Source of the DNA: Bacteroidota bacterium
GTDB taxonomy: Bacteria > Bacteroidota > Bacteroidia > B-17B0 > Aurantibacillaceae
DNA length: 11,499 nt
Direction: 5' to 3'
Assembly: GCA_025360565.1 (NCBI GenBank)
Contig: JANYBY010000174.1
Location: 1 to 11,499 of the forward strand
In this document: one piece after another, positions 1 to 7,621 of the stretch
Layout: the number at the start of each line of letters is the position of its first letter
How positions within the stretch are numbered: the first letter of the stretch is position 1
Notes under the pieces: model-generated
What the model saw: only the letters and a program-made list of their open reading frames with translations
What the model was told of the DNA's origin: nothing
Database searches by the model: none
Made by a program: the position numbers and the translations under genes

Positions 1-67
1 CAACCGGTGAAAAAAGGGTGACAATTAAAATAATAAGGGCGAACACATTATCCAGCGAAAAAAACAT
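1..67 (-). CDS. Possible 5' end of a membrane protein gene, cut by the window edge
   Basis: Reading the minus strand from an ATG at 67, the frame stays open to the window edge and gives 22 residues beginning MFFSLDNVFALIILIVT. After a short polar start this is a strongly hydrophobic stretch that could be a signal anchor or first membrane helix. The same frame is open upstream to a TAA at about 218, but that stretch has no ATG, so the ATG at 67 is the simplest start. It would be divergent from the VOC gene. No family can be named from so few residues, and a chance open frame in AT-rich DNA is quite possible. Confidence 0.35.
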   Translation of the reverse strand, partial: MFFSLDNVFALIILIVTLFSPV

Positions 68-385
68 CAAACTATAACTGTTCAAAGTGGTTTGAAGCCA
101 GTAATTGTTTTTTATTTTTTCAGAGATCGGTCTCAAAACGGTTATACTAAAAAGGATAAATTGGTAATCGGTATATAAAACGCTTTTGTTTATTAAACGA
201 GGGCTAAATTTAAAGTTTTAATTTGTATTTATTCGACTTGTAAAAGGTGAAAAAGCTTAAATTTACTCTATATTTTAATAAAAAAGGTAAATATACTATT
301 AGATGATTATTTTTTATGAAACTTGCGGCGTTTTATAAAAAAAACAAACAATTTTTTGCATAATTTTAAAACCTATTCAACGTTT
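68..385. other. Intergenic region upstream of the VOC-decarboxylase-ATP-grasp genes
   Basis: About 318 bases, very AT-rich, with no convincing gene on either strand. It should hold the promoter for the plus-strand set that begins at 386, but I found no clear TTTG plus TAnnTTTG pair at the usual spacing. The stretch 212-235 has only a partial match (TTAATTTG). No tRNA, strong hairpin or repeat was seen. Confidence 0.5.
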
Positions 386-823
386 ATGGGCTCAACGGTT
401 AACCTAAAAAATAAAATAAAAGAAGCTAATCTTCAGAAACTAAAACAAAAATCGGTTTTTAAAAACTTTGTTACTTGGTTCGAGATCCCTGCATATAATC
501 ATTACCGCTCGGTAGCTTTTTACAATTATATCTACGGCATAGAAATTACAACAGTTGAAATTAACGGTTTAGCAATGGGATTTTTTCCTGCAGAGAGTGG
601 TATTGGCGGCGCTATTGTTACCGGCCCGGGCTGTGTGCCTAGTGAAGTAGGGCCTTTGATCTATTTAAACGGAGGGGAAGACCTTAATGAGGTGTTATTA
701 AAAGTAAATTATGGAGGCGGCCGTGTTTTAACAGAAAAAACTTTTATCAGCGAAACTGCAGGTTATTTTGCATTGTTTATTGATTCAGAAGGCAATCGCT
801 TAGCACTTCATTCACGCTATTAA
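386..823 (+). CDS. VOC (glyoxalase/bleomycin-resistance fold) family protein
   Basis: A 145-residue protein with one VOC module at about residues 26-142. The opening FVTWFEIPA (28-36) followed by AFYNYIYGIE (44-53), and the close FIDSEGNRLALHS (131-143), are the two ends typical of the glyoxalase/CFP-30B-like group (COG3324 type). Such proteins are usually cytoplasmic metal-dependent enzymes or ligand binders, and the substrate cannot be read here. The ATG at 386 is preferred. An in-frame TTG at 323 would add 21 low-complexity Lys/Asn/Phe residues with no family counterpart. Even from 386 there is a basic 25-residue leader before the domain. The stop lies 17 bases before the decarboxylase start on the same strand, so co-transcription is likely, but a shared function is only inferred. 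Confidence 0.8.
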   Translation: MGSTVNLKNKIKEANLQKLKQKSVFKNFVTWFEIPAYNHYRSVAFYNYIYGIEITTVEINGLAMGFFPAESGIGGAIVTGPGCVPSEVGPLIYLNGGEDLNEVLLKVNYGGGRVLTEKTFISETAGYFALFIDSEGNRLALHSRY

Positions 824-840
824 ATGTACAAAAAAAGTTT

Positions 841-3576
841 ATGAATTTAAAACATTATAATATTAACCAATTAAGGGTTGATCTGTGGAATGAGCTGAAA
901 GAAAAAAGCAATCAGGTTACTCTTCTTCAACAAAAACCTGGGTTTGACGAGCGTTTAAAAGAAATGAACGACATCTTGCAAAACCTGTTAAGCATTGAAC
1001 AATATTTTTCATTTCCCGGTGCCTCCTTGTTAACTCAGATAATTAAAGCCTTAAAAAAAGGCGAATTCAAAGCGGTAAGTAACCGTATTGCCGAAATTGT
1101 GACACTTTTAGTCAGCGATAATTACCGCCTGCATCCTGAAATGACAAGCGAAAACTATAGCGGCGGCTATGTAAACGATACAAAAAAAGAAAAGATCAAC
1201 AGCGCTAAAAAAAATTATTTCGAAGTTTTATACGTTGAAGATCTGTCGGCGAAAGAGGAGGAGGTTTTAAAAGGGAAATTCAAAGAACTCATTAATCCCC
1301 AAAGCAATTTAACTTACGATGTGGTTGTTCAGCGCTCTTTTCAGGACGCTTTAATTTGTTTATTTTTTAATTACAATATTCAGGCTGCTGTTATTCGTTA
1401 CGCCCCTTTGCTCCATTCCACAAACATTACCAAACTTATAAAACCATTTATTCAAAATGTTTTAAAGGTTGATGTAAGTCATTTGGCCGATGCGGCAATT
1501 GGTCCTTTATTGGGAAAATACATTCATCAGTTTCGCCCTGAATTAGATATTTATTATATCACAGATAATTCATTATCACATCTGGAAGACGCCACAGTAA
1601 AGGCTTTCCGCCGTATTTTTTATAGAATGGAAGATCTGCAGGAATTGCACCTCACCATCATCAGCGGCATTAACGAACGTTACGAAACACCTTTTTATAC
1701 CGCCTTAACCGAATACAGCAAAAAGCCAATTTCAGTTTTTCATGCCATGCCTGTATCGCGCGGTAATTCGGTTTTTAAATCGCGATGGATAACCGACTTT
1801 GGCGACTTTTACGGCAGAAATGTTTTTTTGGCAGAAACATCCGCTACTAACGGCGGATTAGATTCTTTGCTTCAGCCAAAAGGCCCAATGAAAAAAGCGC
1901 AGGAAAAAGCAGCAAAAGCTTATGGCGCAGAGCATACATTTTATGTTACCAATGGCACAAGCACCGCGAATAAAATTGTGCAACAGGCTTTGGTAAAACC
2001 CGGCGATGTGGTTTTAGTTGACCGTGATTGCCACAAATCTCATCATTACGGTTTGGTGCTTGCCGGCGCGTTTCCGGCATATTTGGATTCGTATCCTATT
2101 GAAGAATATTCTATGTACGGCGCGGTACCATTAAAAGTTATTAAAGAAAAATTAATTCAGTTAAGCAAGGCCGGCAGGTTAGATAAAGTAAAAATGCTTT
2201 TGCTTACCAATTGTACTTTTGATGGTTTGGTGTACAACGTTGAAAAAGTAATGGAAGAAGTGCTTGCCATTAAACCCGATATGGTTTTTTTGTGGGATGA
2301 AGCATGGTTTGCCTTTGCCAGCTTTACATACACCTACAAGCAACGCACGGGCATGTATGTAGCTCAAAAATTATTTCACAAATACCGCACCGGCGAATAT
2401 CGTGAGCAATATAACAAACATATTAAAGGATTAAAGGCAAATGAAATTCCTTCAATGCCCGATCCCGACAAAGTAAAAATTCGAGTTTACGCAACACAAA
2501 GTACACACAAAACACTTTCAAGTTTTCGTCAAGGCTCTATGATTCATGTATGGGATGAGGAATTCAGCAGAAGGGTAGCGGATAATTTTCAGGAATCGTA
2601 TATGACGCATACAACCACATCTGCCAATTACCAGATTGTTGCATCGTTAGATGTTGGTCGCCGACAAGTTGAATTGGAAGGATATGAATTGGTTGAAAAA
2701 AGTATCGAAATGGCTATGATACTTCGGTCTAAAATACAAGATCATCCAAAACTCAGTAAATATTTTCATGTATTAACGGTAAAAGACCTTATTCCTGAAA
2801 CATACCGGCAGTGCGGTTTAAGCGAGTATTACACGGTGAAGAATGGATGGGATAGGATGGAGGAATCTTGGGAAAAAGATGAATTTGTTTTAGATCCCAC
2901 AAAGGTAACGCTCTCCGTAGGAAAAGCCGGAATTACAGGTGACGATTTTAAAAATAAATATTTAATGGAGCGTTTCAATATTCAATTAAATAAAACATCG
3001 CGCAACACAGTTTTATTAATGACCAATATTGGAACTACCCGTGGAAGCGTAACTTTTTTAATTAACGCCTTATTACAAATTGCCGAAGAGTTAGATGAAA
3101 GTAACCGTTCGTTAAACAAACGAGAAGTTGAAATTTCGCGTAAACAAATTCAGTCGCTCATAAAGGATGTTCCTCCGTTGCCAGATTTCAGTACCTTTCA
3201 TCGCTCATTCTTAGCCGCACCGGGTGTTCCGGGAGGTAATATCCGCGAAGCTTTTTTCCTGGCATACGAAGAGGATCTTTGTGAATATGTGTTATTAAAA
3301 GATTGTTTAAACGAAATGAAAACCGGGAAAGAGTTGGTATCTACTTCTTTTGTAATTCCTTACCCGCCGGGCTTTCCTATTTTGGTGCCGGGGCAGGTTA
3401 TCAGCGAAGAAATTATTCGTTTTATGATCGCTTTGGATGTAAAAGAAATACACGGGTACCGAGCAGAATTAGGTTTAAAGATCTTTACTAAGGAAGCGCT
3501 GAACAGAAAAAATACAGTTTCGGCCATGGGCGCAATGCCTTTTCAGGATTTCAATAAATCAAAACCGAAAAAATAA
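841..3576 (+). CDS. PLP-dependent Orn/Lys/Arg-type amino acid decarboxylase, long form
   Basis: A 911-residue fold-type I PLP enzyme of the AdiA/CadA/SpeC group, which converts a basic amino acid to its amine and CO2. Visible active-site elements, in family order, are the phosphate-binding loop TNGTSTANK (370-378), the ring-stacking His398 in DRDCHKS (394-400), Asp486 in WDEAW (485-489), which should pair with the PLP ring nitrogen, and the Schiff-base Lys557 in STHK (554-557). The C-terminal domain carries PYPPGFPILVPGQ (840-852), as in Orn/Lys/Arg decarboxylases. Residues of about 125-250 look like the response-regulator-like wing domain. A further N-terminal part of about 120 residues makes it longer than the 710-755-residue enterobacterial enzymes. 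I cannot tell which amino acid is used. The stop is 9 bases from the ATP-grasp start, so the two are almost certainly co-transcribed. Confidence 0.88.
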   Translation: MNLKHYNINQLRVDLWNELKEKSNQVTLLQQKPGFDERLKEMNDILQNLLSIEQYFSFPGASLLTQIIKALKKGEFKAVSNRIAEIVTLLVSDNYRLHPEMTSENYSGGYVNDTKKEKINSAKKNYFEVLYVEDLSAKEEEVLKGKFKELINPQSNLTYDVVVQRSFQDALICLFFNYNIQAAVIRYAPLLHSTNITKLIKPFIQNVLKVDVSHLADAAIGPLLGKYIHQFRPELDIYYITDNSLSHLEDATVKAFRRIFYRMEDLQELHLTIISGINERYETPFYTALTEYSKKPISVFHAMPVSRGNSVFKSRWITDFGDFYGRNVFLAETSATNGGLDSLLQPKGPMKKAQEKAAKAYGAEHTFYVTNGTSTANKIVQQALVKPGDVVLVDRDCHKSHHYGLVLAGAFPAYLDSYPIEEYSMYGAVPLKVIKEKLIQLSKAGRLDKVKMLLLTNCTFDGLVYNVEKVMEEVLAIKPDMVFLWDEAWFAFASFTYTYKQRTGMYVAQKLFHKYRTGEYREQYNKHIKGLKANEIPSMPDPDKVKIRVYATQSTHKTLSSFRQGSMIHVWDEEFSRRVADNFQESYMTHTTTSANYQIVASLDVGRRQVELEGYELVEKSIEMAMILRSKIQDHPKLSKYFHVLTVKDLIPETYRQCGLSEYYTVKNGWDRMEESWEKDEFVLDPTKVTLSVGKAGITGDDFKNKYLMERFNIQLNKTSRNTVLLMTNIGTTRGSVTFLINALLQIAEELDESNRSLNKREVEISRKQIQSLIKDVPPLPDFSTFHRSFLAAPGVPGGNIREAFFLAYEEDLCEYVLLKDCLNEMKTGKELVSTSFVIPYPPGFPILVPGQVISEEIIRFMIALDVKEIHGYRAELGLKIFTKEALNRKNTVSAMGAMPFQDFNKSKPKK

Positions 3577-3585
3577 AAATATTTT

Positions 3586-5061
3586 ATGGCATCACAAAAA
3601 ATACTTAAAAGCTTTAACGATATTAAAACATTCTTCAAGTCGAATGAAGTGCCGGTTTATTTTATTAGCGCAACAAACTTTAATTTATTAGGTATTGATG
3701 AATGGATCAGCAATTTTAAATTCATAAGTCATATTGATTGTTTTGAAGGTCAGCACCCAAATTTATTTTCGCCACAAGAAGAAGTGCCGCACGAAGAGTT
3801 TACAAGTATTGAAGATATTAATAATTATTTGTTACAGCATCCGGAAGTAATAGAATATATTAATTCACGTGCGGTTAACGGACAAAAAGGAAAAGCACTT
3901 TTTTTAATGTTTGATGAAAGAACGGAAGAATTAGCAAAAGCCATCGGGCTCGATGTGTGTTTCCCTTCCGCTAAATTACGGTCCTTTCTCGATAATAAAG
4001 TTAATACAAACCGCATTGCCGAAAAAGCCGGCGTAGCTTGCGTTCCCAATGTTTTAGCACCGGTTAACAGTTATGAAAAACTAAGAGAGGTTTCAAAAAA
4101 ACTGGGAAATGAATTGGTGGTACAAACACCGTTCGGCGATTCGGGCCACACAACTTTTTTTATTTCTAGTGAGGCTGATTTTAATGAATATAAAGAAGAA
4201 ATCATTGCCGAAAAAGAAGTAAAAATAATGAAACGCATTAACTGTTATGGCACTGCCATCGAAGGGTGCGTTACGCAGCATGGCACTTTGGTAGCTCCGC
4301 TGATGACAGAGTTGGTAGGTTTTAAAGAATTAACGCCATATAAAGGCGGCTGGTGCGGGAACGAAATTTTTCCGAATGCGTTTACATCTGATATAAGAGA
4401 AAAAGCAAAAAAATACACACAGTTATTTGGCGATCAGCTTCGCAAAGAAGGATACAAAGGTTATTTTGAGTTGGATTTTTTAATTGATAAGGACAATGGC
4501 GAAATTTATTTGGGCGAATTAAATCCCAGAGTTTCGGGTGTGAGTTCTTTAACCAACCATTCAAAATTTGCTATGGAGGATGTGCCATTATTTTTATTTC
4601 ATATGCTCGAGTGGCTCGAAATTCCTTACGAAATAAATGTGAACCAATTGTGTGATCGCTGGGCCGCCTCGGAAAATATGGATAGTTGGAGCCAGCTCGT
4701 AATTAAACACACCATTAAAACGCTGGAGCTCGCCACTAAAGCTCCTGAATCGGGAATTTGGGAAATGAAAAAGAATGGCAATATTCAATTTGTAAAAATG
4801 GATGCGCACCGGCAATCCGTGGTGGATGATAATAAAGCTTTCTTTTTACAGATCACGCAAAAAGATAATTATTTGTATGAAGGCGCGGATCTTGGTATTT
4901 TGGTAATGCGCGGCCGTTTAATGGATGATAATTTTGAATTGATAGAAAGGGGGAAGCGTTGGATAAAAGCCATACGCGGACAATATCGCTCCACCATAAT
5001 TGATCCCGGAGTGTTTGACGAAAATGAATTGCTGAATTTGGATGGTTTTAAAAGGATGTAA
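3586..5061 (+). CDS. ATP-grasp family ligase, substrate unknown
   Basis: A 491-residue enzyme. The N-terminal 120 or so residues look like the pre-ATP-grasp domain. DNKVNTNRIAEKAGVACVP (136-154) is the usual entry to the ATP-grasp fold. FGDSGHTTFF (183-192) occupies the glycine-rich ATP loop. GYFELDF (292-298) and GELNPR (310-315) supply the Mg/ATP acidic residues Glu295, Asp297, Glu311 and Asn313, plus Arg315. ATP-grasp ligases join a carboxylate, via an acyl phosphate, to an amine or other nucleophile. Automated searches may call it biotin carboxylase. It has the shared fold, but no carrier-protein or biotin motif and an atypical ATP loop, so that name is not justified. About 150 further C-terminal residues form an unassigned domain. 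The 9-base gap to the decarboxylase suggests that it uses the decarboxylase product, which is inference. Confidence 0.85.
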   Translation: MASQKILKSFNDIKTFFKSNEVPVYFISATNFNLLGIDEWISNFKFISHIDCFEGQHPNLFSPQEEVPHEEFTSIEDINNYLLQHPEVIEYINSRAVNGQKGKALFLMFDERTEELAKAIGLDVCFPSAKLRSFLDNKVNTNRIAEKAGVACVPNVLAPVNSYEKLREVSKKLGNELVVQTPFGDSGHTTFFISSEADFNEYKEEIIAEKEVKIMKRINCYGTAIEGCVTQHGTLVAPLMTELVGFKELTPYKGGWCGNEIFPNAFTSDIREKAKKYTQLFGDQLRKEGYKGYFELDFLIDKDNGEIYLGELNPRVSGVSSLTNHSKFAMEDVPLFLFHMLEWLEIPYEINVNQLCDRWAASENMDSWSQLVIKHTIKTLELATKAPESGIWEMKKNGNIQFVKMDAHRQSVVDDNKAFFLQITQKDNYLYEGADLGILVMRGRLMDDNFELIERGKRWIKAIRGQYRSTIIDPGVFDENELLNLDGFKRM

Positions 5062-5093
5062 AACTGATTGTATTTCCGAAGAAATCTTCCCGA

Positions 5094-6161
5094 TTAAACC
5101 GGCTTACTAATTTTTTTTCTCAACGATAACAGGGAATAAGCAAGTAAACTTGTAAGCGCAAGCACTGCAAAAAAACTAAAGAACAGAGTCGAAGGGGAAG
5201 AAATTGTTTTGTACAATTCGGTAGCAACATTGCCTATAATTATCCATTGAATGATATAAATAAGTGTCACATTTTTTCCGATCCATTTTAAATATTTCAT
5301 CAAAAAACTATTTCCTAATAAATTATTCATGCCATTTATAAAATACGCATAAAAACAAATAAACGCAATTACCCATAAAAAAAATGGTAGAGCGTGATGG
5401 TAATACAAAGGCAATTCGGCAGAAGTATCAACCGCGTATTTGCCGGTAAAAAAAAGAAGGCATATAAACAGGACAGGAGCAATTAATTTAGTTATCGTTT
5501 TTTTTTGCCATTCAAAAGTATATTTTTGTTGAATTTGATAGAACGCGAAACCCGCCAAAGGGTAGGAGAGCCATGGTAATAAAGGGAAGTAGGACCAATG
5601 AACGCTGCCGTAAAATAGTGCGGAAATATATTTAAGAATATCGTTCTGCGGTGTTATTTCTAAAAATAAATTACCCAAGCTCGCCGAAATAATTATTAAT
5701 GTAAAAATTAGGATCAAACTGTTATGCAGGAAATTTTTTAGTAACGCGATAACAACAATAGCCAAACCGGCAAATTGTAAAATGTCGATTCCGAAAATGT
5801 ACGGCAGTAATTCAATATTAAGGGTTCCGTTGCCAACAGAAAGAATTAAATTAAAATTTAAAGCAATGTTTAAAAGCATACCGAGACAAAAAACTTTTAC
5901 GCCCCGTTTTATTAATCCTACCGTTGTTTTTTTGGAAGCCGCCAAAAAATATCCCATCAGCAATACAAAAACCGGCGCCACCGGCGGGCCGCCGGCAAAC
6001 ATCAATAATTTTCCGGTTATGCTATTATTAAACGCGTGATTGGAGAATAATTCTACAATATGTACTTGTATCATTAAAAGAACGGCAATTCCTTTTAGCA
6101 GATCTATGGTTTGCGCTCTGTTTTGCATTAAACTATGATGTGTAGGCTTGGTAAAAGCCAT
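5094..6161 (-). CDS. Multi-pass membrane acyltransferase-like protein (DUF1624/HGSNAT-like)
   Basis: A 355-residue integral membrane protein with about ten hydrophobic segments, roughly at 19-39, 52-74, 88-107, 114-140, 147-166, 178-208, 225-240, 254-275, 294-312 and 325-346. The start RAQTIDLLKGIAVLLM (15-30) with His34, then FVLLMGYFLA (65-74), YFPLLPWLSYPLAGFAFY (191-208) and NVTLIYIIQW (297-306), fit the DUF1624/heparan-alpha-glucosaminide N-acetyltransferase and acyltransferase-3 type of transporter-like acyltransferase. Members move acyl groups across the membrane onto sugars or lipids. The acceptor here is unknown. An alternative start is Met12 at 6128. It begins 19 bases after the TPR gene on the same strand, so the two are probably one operon. 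Its 3' end converges on the ATP-grasp gene with only 32 bases between, and no clear terminator is visible there. Confidence 0.72.
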   Translation of the reverse strand: MAFTKPTHHSLMQNRAQTIDLLKGIAVLLMIQVHIVELFSNHAFNNSITGKLLMFAGGPPVAPVFVLLMGYFLAASKKTTVGLIKRGVKVFCLGMLLNIALNFNLILSVGNGTLNIELLPYIFGIDILQFAGLAIVVIALLKNFLHNSLILIFTLIIISASLGNLFLEITPQNDILKYISALFYGSVHWSYFPLLPWLSYPLAGFAFYQIQQKYTFEWQKKTITKLIAPVLFICLLFFTGKYAVDTSAELPLYYHHALPFFLWVIAFICFYAYFINGMNNLLGNSFLMKYLKWIGKNVTLIYIIQWIIIGNVATELYKTISSPSTLFFSFFAVLALTSLLAYSLLSLRKKISKPV

Positions 6162-6180
6162 TAAAAGCTTGCGAAAAAAT

Positions 6181-7395
6181 CTAACCTTTTCTCAATTTCT
6201 GTAAAGGCTCCGCGGCCTTAGGTTGCTGCGAATTTAAACCTTGTAAGGCAGATGCATTATCCGGCGATTCCCAAAGAACCTTATTAAAAAAAGCTTTCGA
6301 CTCAGGTACTTTACCCATTTGCCAATTGCTCCAGCCTAACATTAAAATTCCATCCGCATCTGTTGGGTAAAGGCTTACAATTTTTTCGAAATGCGTTATT
6401 GCCGCGGGATAATCTTTTTTGTAATAATCCATCAGCCCTAACTGATATCGAACGTAGGTATTGTGCGGATCAATTGCAATAATAGCATCATACTGCACCC
6501 GCTGATCGTTTTTATTTCCCATTACAGATGCAATGTTGGCCAAACCTAATTTAGGTTCGATGGCTTTAGGTTTTAATTCTGTTGCAAGCTTGTAATAATT
6601 TAATGCTTCATTTTGAATTCCTGCTAAATAACAGAGCCAGCCTAATCTTACATTGGTATAATACGAAGATTTATCGTAAACAGGTTTTAGGGCTTCAATA
6701 GCGCCTTTGTAATCCTTGGCATCAGTTAAGCTATAACTTTTATAAAAAGCGTCCAGTAATTTTTGATCCTTTGTATCATTTTTATGCAAATAATTTAATC
6801 CATCGTTGGCCGAAACATCTTTTGGAGAATATAAGAGCACAGTATTAAACGCCTGCTGCGCTTCTTGATTTTTGTTGAGTTTTAAATAGGCCCAACCCAT
6901 CATTAAATTATTTTCATAGTCCCAAGGATAAAGATCTATCACTTTCTGAAAATAGATCAATGCGTTGTTATAATCTTTATTGTAATAATAAATATGCGCT
7001 AAATTAGAATTGATCGTTTTATTATTGGGATCTATTTCAAGGATCTTTTTATCTTGCGCAATCACCGAATTATAATTTTCTAATAAATACGCCGGAAAAC
7101 AATACCCGTAACGCGGCTCAATAGCGTTTGGCATCACATTAATTGCTTTTTGGTAGTAATATTCCGATCTTTTTTTGTAATCGCCTTTGTAATACAGCCA
7201 TCCAAGTCTGATAATTACTTCATAGGTATTGGTATCGGTTTCATCATACATGGTTTGTATGGCCGAAGAATAATCGTATTTTTTTTCCTGTTCAATACTT
7301 TTTTTAAAGGCAAGTGTAATTTTATCGTTTTGCGAAAACAGGAAAGAATTTAAAAATAATACAACGATTAAGGTATTTATCAGGTTTCTTTTCAT
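6181..7395 (-). CDS. Exported tetratricopeptide-repeat protein built of two tandem halves
   Basis: A 404-residue protein. Residues 1-21 form a signal peptide (KRN, then a hydrophobic core ending LFS before QND), so it is exported and probably periplasmic. It lacks a Cys for lipidation at that site. The rest is TPR helices, for example IYYYNKDYNNALIYFQKVIDL (135-155, given here only as the segment) and the matching block at 322-342. Residues 29-201 and 216-388 align with no gap at an offset of exactly 187, at about one third identity. Shared landmarks are RLGWL (63 and 250), AIEP (91 and 278), IDP (121 and 308), KDY (140 and 327) and GLN (199 and 386). TPR proteins are protein-interaction scaffolds, and nothing here shows catalysis. 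The neighbouring membrane acyltransferase suggests an envelope role, but that is inference. Confidence 0.85.
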   Translation of the reverse strand: MKRNLINTLIVVLFLNSFLFSQNDKITLAFKKSIEQEKKYDYSSAIQTMYDETDTNTYEVIIRLGWLYYKGDYKKRSEYYYQKAINVMPNAIEPRYGYCFPAYLLENYNSVIAQDKKILEIDPNNKTINSNLAHIYYYNKDYNNALIYFQKVIDLYPWDYENNLMMGWAYLKLNKNQEAQQAFNTVLLYSPKDVSANDGLNYLHKNDTKDQKLLDAFYKSYSLTDAKDYKGAIEALKPVYDKSSYYTNVRLGWLCYLAGIQNEALNYYKLATELKPKAIEPKLGLANIASVMGNKNDQRVQYDAIIAIDPHNTYVRYQLGLMDYYKKDYPAAITHFEKIVSLYPTDADGILMLGWSNWQMGKVPESKAFFNKVLWESPDNASALQGLNSQQPKAAEPLQKLRKG

Positions 7396-7555
7396 TTATA
7401 ATGTGGTATTTTAATATGCGAATGTAATAATTATTCTTAAAGAACGGTTTTTATTTGGGCTATAAATTTAAGCTCTTTAAACACTTTTTTTCGGTTTCAA
7501 TGCCGGAGCTAAATCAGAAATAATTGTAATATCTATTGATTTTGATAAAAAAATA

Positions 7556-7607
7556 TTTAAATATTACCGAAATATAATAATTAAACTTTTGTTTTTCGGT
7601 ATTAATT
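7556..7607 (+). repeat. Left inverted repeat of the ATPase cassette
   Basis: Positions 7581-7607 (TTAAACTTTTG, then TTTTTCGGTATTAATT) are the exact reverse complement of 8796-8822. The outer part 7556-7580 matches the complement of 8823-8847 at 17 of 25 positions. The repeat contains two opposed ACCGA/TCGGT pentamers centred at 7568 and 7598, 30 bases apart. It also contains the TTTG that serves as a putative -33 promoter element. Confidence 0.8.
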
Positions 7608-7618
7608 TTTTACCTTTG
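7588..7618 (+). promoter_or_regulatory. Putative Bacteroidota-type promoter of the ATPase gene
   Basis: TTTG at 7588-7591, a 19-base spacer and TACCTTTG at 7611-7618 match the Bacteroidota consensus TTTG-N19-21-TAnnTTTG. The -7 element ends only three bases before the ATG at 7622, so the transcript would start at or very near the start codon and be leaderless or nearly so. The -33 element lies inside the left inverted repeat. The match may be chance in this AT-rich stretch. Confidence 0.45.
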
Positions 7619-7621
7619 GGG

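Noticed and set aside
68..218. Upstream extension of the left-edge minus-strand frame
   Set aside because: The frame is open but has no ATG and the translation is not recognisable, so it was not added to the partial gene.
323..385. TTG start at 323 for the VOC gene
   Set aside because: It adds only a Lys/Asn/Phe-rich stretch from AT-rich DNA with no family counterpart. The ATG at 386 is a better start.
5062..5093. Terminator between the convergent ATP-grasp and acyltransferase genes
   Set aside because: Only a 4-bp GAAG/CTTC hairpin at about 5078-5089 is present, with no T-run. This is too weak to call.
7589..7621. TTG start at 7589 for the ATPase
   Set aside because: It lies within the left inverted repeat and upstream of the putative -7 box. 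The family opening MIKRL begins at the ATG at 7622.
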